Origin: Gnetum montanum
Taxonomy: Eukaryota; Streptophyta; Gnetopsida; Gnetales; Gnetaceae
Assembly: GCA_015680685.1 (NCBI GenBank)
Contig: MNCI01033329.1
Location: 71,731 to 135,730, forward strand
Reading direction: 5' to 3'
DNA: 64,000 bases
Shown here: in pieces, positions 46,294 through 55,817 of the stretch
How positions within the stretch are numbered: position 1 is the stretch's first letter
Layout of the letters: the number at the start of each line of letters is the position of its first letter
The notes under the pieces: model-generated
The model's input: only the letters and a program-made list of their open reading frames with translations
Told to the model about the DNA's origin: nothing
Database searches by the model: none
Position numbers and translations under genes: made by a program

Positions 46294-46768
46294 CAAGTAA
46301 ACCCTTGGGGGTGATAATGGGGGGATCGCCCATCAACACATCATGGCATATATTGTCAAACTCACTAGTGTCTAATTGCAATTCCTCTTCTTTCTGACTC
46401 AAAATTATGGCAGCACCATTAGCATTCGTCCACTCCCCTAATGTTGAACTGCATTTAGCAGAGGGACCTCCAATAGAAGTCCCTTCCCAGTTGATGCAAA
46501 CTTCCTCTTTATTTGCTGCTGCCTTTCTTTTCATGGTACTAGCATCCTCCTCATCCATGGGAGATTCCTCTTCATCTCCAAAAATATCCTCCTCCTCGGT
46601 AGGAGGATTTTCCTTGATGATAAGAGCCCCTTCCCTAGTGATAGGAGCTCCTTCCCTCTTGATCAGGGCCCTTTCCTCTGAGACTGGGGCCTTCGTGTCT
46701 TTATTTTTCGTCCCCGTCTTGGGGGGATGACACCTCTTCATCACCTTCTTCTTATTTTTCTTCTTCCT
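46294..46768 (-). pseudogene. Antisense gene, exon 6 (basic then acidic segment)
   Basis: It opens with RKKKNKKKVMKRCHPPK, a strong nuclear-localisation-like basic cluster. Repeats of REGAPITREGALI and an acidic stretch (EEEDIFGDEEESPMDEED) follow. It is open for about 158 codons without a stop, the longest undamaged stretch in the block. The low-complexity basic/acidic pattern resembles a disordered nuclear linker. Confidence 0.62.
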
Positions 46769-46921
46769 CTGGCAGTAAAAAGAAAAAAACCATATTCACG
46801 ATATAGATTAAACCACGTTAGCTAAATTAGGTGCTATGCTATGCTACACTGCCTAGCGTATCATACCATAGCAAGCATTTAATCAAAAGAAGATAATAGA
46901 AACACAAAAATGAGAGTTTAC

Positions 46922-47965
46922 CAATGAGAGGTTGTGTCTTGCGTAGCTTAAACCGTAGTGTCTGCCCCACTTCTTCTTCCATACGGAGGGTATCCTCAAC
47001 TGGAGGAGGCCTCCTTCACCACAACTTAGTGGCCATTGTCTCAACGATGAGACGTTTCCCCTGCGATACGCTACCTGTAGCAATAGGGGGTGCCTCTCCC
47101 ACACTATCTTGGCCATGAATGTTGTGGGCCACCCGATCCTTAGTCGTCACAGAAAATTACTCCACAATAACTTCTGGGGGATCTTGGGCTTGGGTGGTCC
47201 AGAGGATCTGGTAGATCCATAGTTTGGAAATCTAGTTGTAATCTCGCATAACCTAGACTCCATTCTCATGGACTATCAAAAACTCCACGAAATGCCGCAA
47301 CCAGTCTATGTTAAAGGCATAGTGCACATTGAAATGGGACTCTTACTTCTTATGAAGCATGAAGATTTTAGTTTTTAGGCCCTTGCACAGATGCCTAGCC
47401 CAGTTGTACAGAGCCCCCTCTTCCATGACCTCCCAGGATTGCTCAATCCCAATGATCTTTCCTTGGGAAAGTAGCTAGGGGAAAGCAAAAGCACGGAAGA
47501 TGGGATAAACCTCTTTGGAAGCTCTCAGCTTGACCTTCTCCATGGGGATCCCCTTTTGCTCTTTTGCAACCCCTAGCCACTCCTCAATGTCCTCCTTCTG
47601 ATGGTTCACCTCTTTCTTGGTCTTTGACCCTATAGGGAGACCATCAATAGGGATACTGAAAAGGTCCATGAATAGTTGGTCATTGATTTTAAGAATCACC
47701 CGCACACCATGTATACATGTGTGGAAGTAGTTCATATTTTCGTAAAAGGAGTCCGCTAGGGTGAGAATCTTAGCGGCAGGGATGCTTGGATTCGAGGCCA
47801 GGAACAAATCCATGTGCCCAACATCTTGAAGGTGCTTGATCATGGATTCTGAGGTTACACTACATATCCAATGTTGGCTCTCATCTACCTCTACATACTT
47901 GAAGTAGATGTTGGCCTCCTGGTTCCCAGAGGTAATCACCATCACCTCCTAGGACTTCTTCACCC
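46922..47965 (-). pseudogene. Antisense gene, exon 5 (largest, conserved-looking domain)
   Basis: Intact from 47945 to 47475, this is the best-preserved part: QHWICSVTSESMIKHL, LTLADSFYENMNYFHTCIHG, VRVILKINDQLFMDLFSIP and EVYPIFRAFAFP, then (past a TAG) GALYNWARHLCKGL and HFNVHYAFNIDWLRHF. The order 'FYENM...HGVRV.L....LF.IP' faintly recalls the N-terminal part of the 'putative plant transposon protein' family found in extra ORFs of plant Gypsy elements; this is only an impression. Aromatic and charged residues are spaced as in a folded domain, not as in antisense noise. Confidence 0.62.
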
Positions 47966-49712
47966 CTATAGGATTTTACACAAAAGTAGTTAGCATAAAA
48001 GCACAAAAATAAAAAAACATGTTAGGCAAAGCATAACTAGTAGAAAAAATCGCAATGACACTCGAGCATGCAGTAACTTACTATTTAGCTTACCAAGTTT
48101 AAATGGTGACAGGAATGGCAGAAGATCAACCAAGACATCTTCAATGACAATAGATTTAAAGGGTGTTCATCCCTCATCCAACCAACTGAACTTTTGGCAT
48201 CTGTTGTAGAGTTTGGGATACTAGGTTGGGTATGTTTTGTACTCACCCCTGCATTCGCCTATCACACCTGTGCGCATATTCTCAGTGGAAGAAAATTCCT
48301 GCAGTGCCATTTGAACTAAGGCCAACACATCCCTATCATCGTGAAGCCCATTCTCGTTGATGAAATACCTAGTAACAAAAACACTGTTAACATTTGGCTA
48401 GTGTAGCAAACATTGCATAGCGTAGTAGAACATGGCTACAAAACTCATCCACTAGCACTGTAGACAGTTCCTGGTGGGTTTTGGAAGCACATTCCCATGT
48501 GATATGCAATAAACAAAGTGTTTTAGGGGTGGTAGTAATTATACTCAGAAATCTCCCAAATCTAGGCCAAATGCCTTAAATTTTTTGAGTGCTAACTGGA
48601 CCCTTATCCCTGCTCGCTACTGATTGCTCCATCTATCAAAAATCTTAGAATACCCCGATATGCCCTAGGGAATAGGATTTCTGTTATGGCGGCCGCTACC
48701 TCCTCCACCAGGTGTGACCAAATGATCACATTGAAGCATTGGAGAAGAAATTGTAGGAACTCCTGTGCTCCCTCCCAAAACTAGACTACCTGCTACCCCA
48801 CACATGTATGGGGTAGAGGAACATTGGCCACTGGTTCGCTCATGTAGCATAGGACCCCCACGATTTCGAGGACAATCAAGATTGGCCTTAGCACCACCCT
48901 ACATAACACAATAGCAAATGTTAACATCATGTTTGAGTGGAATGCACATATAGTGTAGCAAAACTAGCATTTTAGCAAGTAGCATAACATAATTCTCTTC
49001 ATGCACATAGCATAGCAAAAACATGAAGGCAATAGCGTACCAAAATTAGCTTAGCGTAGCAACAAAGCAATTAGCCCTAACAAAGCAATTAACATTATGT
49101 CGTGATAGAACACATGTTACACTGTCACATCACAGACATGGACAAACCCTCTTGAGGGTCCTACACTACACTATTTCCATGCCAAGTGGCTCGAATCATC
49201 CAAGCCTTTGCGGTAATGACAATTGCAGCAATGGCGGTCTAGGTGACCTTGCATGCAACCTTAGCATAATGTTTGTACATCCACCATATCTGAAATAGCA
49301 AGAATGATTGTGTAAGGGCCAAAACAAAAACATGATGATAGAAAAACATAGCTAGCTAAACAAAATTGCAGAAACAAAAACAAGAAAAATAAAAAAAAAA
49401 ATAGAGGCATAAGAAAATAGAGGGAGCATAGTAGCCTACCAGGTCAACGGTGTCTCCTCTCGTACCATGACCCTCACCTGTGACACACACCCTAGGGTTT
49501 CCTTCACTTCATCAACCTTGGCGAGTGCCAGATGTTTGCATTCTTTCTTGGGAGCCATCATCTTGCTTGCCGACTCTTTCCTCATTACTATGTTGAATCA
49601 TCTTGCTCTCTATTGGCACAATCGCTCTGCGCTCCGAATGTGGGCTCTGTGCTCCGAATGTGGGCTATGTGTTGTTACAATGAAAATTATGAGTTTACTA
49701 GGGGTTAATCCC

Positions 49713-49720
49713 TATTTATA
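49713..49720 (-). promoter_or_regulatory. TATA box of the antisense gene
   Basis: TATAAATA on the minus strand in the context GCTATAAATAGGG, 152 bases before the first ATG (49561). No LTR lies here, so the box is not an LTR promoter. Confidence 0.55.
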
Positions 49721-49897
49721 GCTGTAATGGTGAAAAGAAAACTTGTTATTCTCTCTCCCCATTTAATGTGGAGTATGCCATGCAGCGTAGCATGCTTGCC
49801 ACAACATGGTAGCACTATTCACATTAAGACAGGTGGGCCTGGGCGAAGTTCCTTAACATGCTTCAAACTACCCATTTTCCTTCACAAAAATATCTCC

Positions 49898-50335
49898 CTA
49901 GGCGATTCACAAAGACCTTAAACTAGCAATCCTAACGCATAGTTTCAATCTAGTTAGTGGTTTGCAAAGACATTAAACTAGCAGATTTGACCCTTTTACT
50001 TGTTGGTAGCCTGCAATGACATTAAACTAATAGTTTCTCATTTTTACATCAACATTTTTGCATTTTTACAATAGCATTTTTTCATTCTTTATGCTAGCAT
50101 TTTTGTATTATTACGTCTAGGTGGTCTACAAAGACCTTAAACTAGCACCTTCCAAATTTCACAATCTGGCAGTCCGCAACGACCTTAAACTAATACTCTA
50201 CCTGTTGGCAGTCCGCAAAGACATTAAACTAGTAGTTTTTGAATTTTTATTTTACATTAGCATTTTTCATTTCTTCACTAGTAGTTTTGCATTTTACTTC
50301 CAAGTGGTCTGCCACAACATTAAACTAGCAAATCT
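49898..50335. repeat. T3 tandem tract 2, GGTCTGCAAAGACATTAAACTAGCA type
   Basis: Around seven well-preserved units and several decayed ones share GCAAAGACATTAAACTAG. AT-rich 'tttttgcattttta' spacers lie between them. The tract ends about 90-130 bases before the reverse transcriptase ORF becomes readable. Confidence 0.82.
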
Positions 50336-50463
50336 TAATCTTTCTATCATACTTTCCATTTATCTCAATTGCTCACATTTCATTGATACTTTACAAACTT
50401 TCACTATGCACAATTACTACAAACAGGTACATTTTGACCAGACTTTCATCTCATTTTTGGTAG

Positions 50464-51740
50464 GTTGAGCAAGGATGGAAATCCATCATGATCTCTCTTC
50501 ACCTTTAGCTTTAGCAAGTCCACATGGAAAACTCGCAAGACAATTGAACCCAGATCTAATAGACTGGAATCACCCATAGTTAGCACTGTAGCAACCTTAG
50601 AAGCATCCCTAGAGTAGCCTGAGCATCTAGTCCAAGCCCTAGATTTAGAGGTTGGGGATGTAACTGAGGACCCTCTCATCAAAATGCCTATGACCACATC
50701 TAGATGGGAGGTAAAAATGTTGAAACTTAGTTCCCTCCTAGATTTGCAGATGCATAAAGATGTAGCCAAAATTATGCAAGATAACATTGAAGTCTTTGCA
50801 TGGTCATACAGTGACATGTCGGGTTTAGATCTGAGGCTGATACAACACAACATCATCTTAGACCTGCACATGAAAGTGGTTAAGAAGAAGGCTCATAATG
50901 TTAAACCAAAGATTGCACTGGCCGTACGGGATGAAATCACCAAGCTATACCAGGATGGTTTCATCCAAGCAGTTGATTACTCAGAATGGGTGTCTAACAT
51001 TGTTGTAGTTTCTAAGAAAATAGGAGGAATATGAATCTGTATAGACTTTTGAGATCTCAACAAGGCAATGATCAAAGACGATTTCTGACTTCTGAGTATC
51101 GATCAACTCATTGACACTACGACTTGTCATGCTCTGTTATCCTTCATGGATGGTTTCTCCAGCTACAACCAAATTTGCATTAACCCATAGCATCAGTTAA
51201 CAACAACCTTCATGACCCGATGGGGTACCTTTTGTTACACTATGATGCCTTTTGGGCTCAAGAACGTCGAGGCAACCTACCAATGAGCCATGACTTACAT
51301 CTTTACTGCCTACATCTTAGAAATGCTGAATGACTATGTGGATGACATAGCAGTGAAATCTAATGAAGCTGCTGATCATCCCAATGATCTAAGTATAGTC
51401 CTCAAGTGTTGTCAGATGCATGATTTATGCCTCAATCCTAAAACATGTCTTCAGGGTAAGAATCGGACACATGTTAGGGTTTTTAGTATCATAGGTTCGA
51501 ATACGAGTGGACCCTAACAAAGCCAAGGCCATCATTAACCTGGCACCACCTACAAATCTTAAGGAATTGTATGGGCTACAAGGTAGATTCTAGTTCATCA
51601 AAAGGTTTATAGTAAAATTGACTGACAAGTTACACCCCATGCAACATCTATTGAAGAAAGGGTCTAACTTCGAATGGACACCACAGTGCCAACAAGCTTT
51701 TGATGATCTAAAGAAAGACCTTTTGCACCTTCCAACTGTT
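50464..51740 (+). pseudogene. rt: Tat reverse transcriptase (T3)
   Basis: The sequence becomes coding near 50464 and then gives EVFAWSYSDMSGLD, typical of the segment before RT in this lineage. VRDEITKLYQDGFIQAVDYSEWVSNIVVVSKKIGG is the first RT block. CIDFRDLNKA-like and DGFSSYNQICI blocks follow, each broken by TGA/TAG for Arg or Gln. MLNDYVDDIAVKS (about 51334) is the intact catalytic YVDD. FEWTPQCQQAFDDLKKDL leads into RNase H. Neither protease nor any start codon connects to it directly, which raises the question of splicing. Confidence 0.9.
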
Positions 51741-52120
51741 TACTCACCACAGAGGGATAAGCCTTTCTTCATCTACTTTTCCATCTCAGACACGTCTATC
51801 ACAATACTATTATGTTAGAAATGGGATGATGGTTCTGAAATACCAATGTACTACCTAAGTCATGCATTAATAGTGTATGAAGAGAATTACAATGAGGTGG
51901 AAAGAAACTGCCTTGCCTTAGTGTTTACATTGAAGAAGTGGAGACACTGCCTATTTCATAGCAAAATTAACATTATTTGCAAAAGAAATATAATCTGGGC
52001 TAGCACAAACAATCTGTATGAAAGCAGTAGGATAGCCCAGTGGAAAGCAATAACAATGAAATTTGATTTACATTATGTGAGCCAATCATCGATGAAAGGT
52101 CAAGCCATAGCAACGTAACT
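51741..52120 (+). pseudogene. rnh: Gypsy RNase H (T3)
   Basis: PFFIYFSISDTSITILL, PMYYLSHALIVYEENYNEVERNCLALVFTLKKWRHCLF and RIAQWKAITMKFDLHYV ... KGQAIA are the ordered RNase H blocks of Tat elements. The first catalytic Asp, in the usual LYLA.S context, is not kept, as is common in the connection-type RNase H of this lineage. Confidence 0.87.
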
Positions 52121-52199
52121 TACAACCTCACCTATCAATGGCCAGGTGATCATAGATCCTAAATTCCTAGATGAGCATGTTAGCACTGTCAATGTCATC

Positions 52200-52515
52200 C
52201 CATCGCATCTTGAAGCTACTTTACATTTCGATAGCACCTAAATTGCATGAGGGGGTAGTGTGGCTGTTGTCATCTCGTTCCGCTCTAGGGAAATGCATCC
52301 TTTAGCGTATCATTTTGCGTTCCCTTGTACAAACAATATGGCAGAGTATGAGGGGTTACTCAAGGGCCTCTTAGCAGTGCAAACATTAAGCATACAATAC
52401 CTGGTGATTCATGGAGATTCACAACTAGTTGTGAATCAAATCACTGAGGTCTATGCCAGTAAGGCTACACACCTACAATCCTATTGTGACATAGTGAAAA
52501 GCCTACTCAAATAGT
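52200..52515 (+). pseudogene. Second, archaeal-like RNase H (T3)
   Basis: GGSVAVVISFRSREMHPLAYHF, TNNMAEYEGLLKGLLAV, YLVIHGDSQLVVNQITEVYASKATHLQSY are the classic blocks of the additional RNase H that marks the Tat lineage. The Glu of AEYE and the Asp of GDSQ, both catalytic, are present. A TAG/TGA pair before GGSV has removed the first Asp block. Confidence 0.9.
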
Positions 52516-53946
52516 TTGCAATCGTGGACGTGCAACACGTGCCATGCAACAAAAACACCATAGCTAACACCCTTGCCACCTTAGTGTTAAATATTCCATC
52601 ACACTTGTTCACAAGTTTGCTAACCTCAATTACCAAGTGTACTAAGCCTATGACTCAAGCAATACACATAGCCTCTATTAGTGCTACGGATACCTAGGAG
52701 TGTTACGCTAACATTAAAACCTACCTCCAACATCATGAGCCCCCAAGTGGATTGACATCTACCTAGAGAGATGCAATTTGTAAGCATGCACGGTAATATG
52801 TGCTTATGGGAGACAACACCCTATAAAAACGCTCCTATAATGGGATATTGCTGGCATGCGTAAATGAGGAGTAATCGTAGAAGGTGATTAATGAGGTACA
52901 TGAGGGACTGTGTGGTGGACACATAGCACCTAGGGCTATGGCTACAAAAATCAGACTTCTATGGTACTACTGGCCTCACTTGGAGCATGATTGCCTAGCC
53001 AAAGTCAATACATGTGATACGTGCCAACAATATGCAAATCTCATACACGTTTCACCTATAGAGTTGCATCCAACATAGATCACGTGGTCTTTCCAACGAT
53101 GGAAACTAGACCTCATTGGACCTATCACGCCTAAGTCCTTCGTAGGGCATAGCTTCATCATCATCGCCACTGAGTATATTACTAAGTGGGTGAAGGCTAT
53201 CTCCCTAAGGAAGACTACATCTCAGCAGATTTTCCACTTCATCTTAGACAACATCGTGACAAGGTTTGGGCTTCCCATTACTATTGTGACCAACAATGGA
53301 TCACAATTTAGTAGTGCCAAAACCCAAACCTTTTGTAGCAATCTTGACATTAGACAATCGTTCTCCTTGCCATATTACCCACAGGTGAACAGAAAAGTAG
53401 AGGCTACAAATAAGTCCATCATCAACTTGCTGAAAAAAATGGTTAATAATAGCAAGAGGCAATGGCATGAGAAAATCCTCTATGTGCTGTGGGTTTATAG
53501 GACGACATGCAAGACTATGACAGGTAAGACACCTTATAGTCTTGTTTATGGATTTGAAGTGGTGTTACTTCTTGAGTTGCAGGTGTCATCACTTCGGATG
53601 ATCCTATCAAATGTCACGAGTGAAGCCCAAAACAACGAGTTGAGGATCATCGAACTTGACTTAATAGAGGAGGAGTGTGCACAAACACTATCTCATAGAG
53701 CATTACCAAAACAAGCAATGGAAAAAACATCATGCAAATTTGCATCAATGGCCAATATAGAATGGAAACCTCATTCTCAAGGCTGTCCGTGAGCACATGA
53801 ACAAATTCTCAACAAATTGGGAAGTTTCATACATGGTCATGAAAGCCTTTAATAATGGGGCCTTCAAGCTGGTAGACATGGATAACAACAAGTTTGCAAA
53901 TCTAGTGAATCACTCATATCTCAAGTCGTACACATCTGAAGCATGA
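52516..53946 (+). pseudogene. int: Tat integrase (T3)
   Basis: The zinc domain at 52890-53040 is HEGLCGGHIAPRAMATKI ... CLAKVNTCDTCQQYA (H-H-C-C). The core has KLDLIGPITP with the first Asp, then PITIVTNNGSQFSS, where the second Asp is Asn, then RKVEATNKSI with the Glu. The open frame 53190-53792 covers most of the core. A one-base frameshift near 53770 leads to VREHMNKFSTNWEVSY ... NNGAFKLVD ... VNHSYLKSY, the Tat C-terminus, ending with TGA at 53946. Confidence 0.92.
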
Positions 53947-53950
53947 ACAC

Positions 53951-54440
53951 GGTAAGAAATCGTCTGCTATAATGTAAAACTAGCAAACAAATATTCGCTG
54001 CAATGTAAAAATGGCAAAGCAGTCTGCTATGACTATAAACTAGCATAGATAGTCTTCCACAATGTTAAACTAGCACAAAAGGTCTGCTAGGATCTTAAAC
54101 TAGCTCATCCATCCCCCACTACAACGTAAAACTGGTAAAGTAGTCTGTTATGACTATAAACTGGCACAGAAAGTCCGCTATGACTATAAACTAGAACACA
54201 CAGTCTGCCACGACATTAAAATAGCACAGATGATCTTCTAGGACTTTAAACTAGCTCATCCACCATCTGCTATGACAAAAAACTAGCATAGGGTCTATTG
54301 GGACCTTAAACCAGTACAACGACCATCCGCTATGATGTTAAAATAGCACAACAGTCTGCTAGGAACTTAAACTAGTACACCACGGTCTATTGAAACCTTA
54401 AACTAGCACATCATGGTCTACTAGTACCTTAAACTAGGTT
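53951..54440. repeat. T3 tandem tract 3, GTCTGCTATGACTATAAACTAGCACA type
   Basis: About 16 units of 28-35 bases share GTCTGCTATGAC-TAAACTAGCAC. The tract starts within five bases of the integrase stop. It is equivalent to T2 9950-10530. Confidence 0.88.
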
Positions 54441-54479
54441 TGTGGCACGTCCCTAGCATGCATCTATGCCAGTACATAA

Positions 54480-55091
54480 CAAGAAAGCATGCACAATGCT
54501 GACATGGGGTGGGACCTTGTAGTTCTAGAATGTAGTTCACAATGCCAAGAAAACACCCTCTGGAACATATGCAATTCCACTACTCCTGGCATCTTGCTGA
54601 TCCTCTAGAGATGTCTTATGACATCTTGCTAACCTTCTAGACCTACTGCTGCCATAGCTCATTTCCCTGGAAGTAGCTTCCCTAGTCAGCTCCTGCTACT
54701 GGAGCTCTAGCAGCATTGTGGCTTACCCATAATATTGTTATCCTATAGCCCCTACCAGTGCCCAAGCTTAAGAGATGCTTAGCTTTTGGGTAGCCCATCT
54801 CATAGCTGAACTGATAATGCTTGCCTTGGGTAGGGATTCCTAAGCATCTGCATTCACAATTGCTCCTAGCTTCCTTGGTGCCAGCTCCTCCACACTGATG
54901 CTGCCAAGGCCACTGTTGGCCTTCTTAGTTTGGACATTGTATGCCTCAGCAACAACATTAGTTGCTCTAGCAGCGTCCACAATAAGACCTTTTTCTTCAT
55001 TTTGCATCATGGTTGTTTCTCTTGGTTTTCTCTTTGTTTTGTTTGTAGGGTGCGTACTAGAGAGGCATTGGTCAGAGGTCTGTTTCACCAT
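54480..55091 (-). pseudogene. Antisense ORF between integrase and 3' LTR (T3)
   Basis: From the ATG at 55091, an 83-codon open frame (MVKQTSDQCLSSTHPTN...ISVEELAPRKLGAIVNADA) is followed by about 120 more codons in the same frame, interrupted only by codons that look like Gln or Trp turned to stop. Extra antisense ORFs at exactly this place have been reported for Tat-lineage elements, so this is probably that ORF in a decayed state. T2 has the position filled with the 72-bp repeats. No known domain is visible. Confidence 0.6.
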
Positions 55092-55802
55092 GGTAGCAGA
55101 TGCTACAACATTACAAGGTGGTTGTATTGACTAGCTTTGCTCTTTGGAGTGCACATCCTATCCTCCCATTTAAGCTTCTTTACCTCATTCCTTGCACCCA
55201 CAATTCCACTTTCTCCCCTCTTTTACAAGCTTTTCCCGACACCTGTCAAGCCTTCCCATATGCTCAACCACAAATTCCATAACATGCGTAACACAACTCA
55301 CTACATGGGAAGCATCTATAGGTAGGTTAAAGCCCCACATGGATGTAACATAGCTCATCCCTAGAAATAAACACCTATCGTGCAACAAGGTTGTTTGCAA
55401 ATGTAAAAGGAAAAATAACAAAAGAAAAGTGTAAAAGAGAAAAGCTCATGCAAAAAAAAAAAACTATGCCTAAAATAAATGGCACATAGGTTGTTTCGTA
55501 ATCACCCTCTCTAAGCATTTCAATGAGAGGTCGAAGGTCAGTAAAAGCAAAGATGACCATGCAAACAACCTCCTCATAAGCACTCTGATGAGGGATTCTG
55601 CTAAGTTTCATTTTTACCATTTTCCTAAACCTCATTTCCTCCCTGCTTAGCCCTTCCCTTTTCCCCTACATAACAAATGCAACACTCTCAAGCACAGATA
55701 AGTGACATCTTGGTGATCATCGAAGAGTGATGTTAGCATCTTATCTCTCATGGTGTTTTGTATTCTTTCTCGACATCTCTCGGGTCCATCCTCCATACAT
55801 CG
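55092..55802. other. T3 spacer between antisense ORF and polypurine tract
   Basis: No protein-like frame. It contains the GGATGTAACATAGCTCAT motif shared with the T2 tail and would hold the promoter of the antisense ORF. Confidence 0.45.
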
Positions 55803-55817
55803 ACAAAGAGGGGCCAA
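55803..55817 (+). promoter_or_regulatory. Polypurine tract of T3
   Basis: ACAAAGAGGGGCCAA immediately before the 3' LTR. Confidence 0.78.

Larger units (their letters stand above)
44917..49561 (-). pseudogene. Antisense multi-exon gene between protease and RT of T3
   Basis: I do not recognise the protein. Nine minus-strand coding segments can be linked: 49561-49478, 49289 to about 49160, 48898 to about 48440, 48368-48094, 47965-46922, 46768-46294, 46245-46091, 45963-45143 and 45083-44917. Most are bounded by AG acceptors and GT donors, for example CAG/GTGAGG, TTG/GTAAGC, and a pyrimidine-rich TACTGCCAG acceptor before 46768. One donor has become ATAAGT. A TATA box lies 150 bases upstream. 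The sum is about 1200 codons, with Gln-to-stop decay throughout. Phase at the 46922/46768 junction is off by one, so an indel or misplaced boundary is likely. Confidence 0.6.

Noticed and set aside
46407-46730. 107-codon plus-strand frame rich in Ser, Leu and Ala
   Set aside because: It is the mirror of exon 6 of the antisense gene. The minus strand has the basic and acidic clusters, flanking splice sites and agreement with neighbouring exons.
50446-50871. 141-codon minus-strand frame
   Set aside because: It overlaps the start of the T3 reverse transcriptase, whose plus-strand reading has family motifs.
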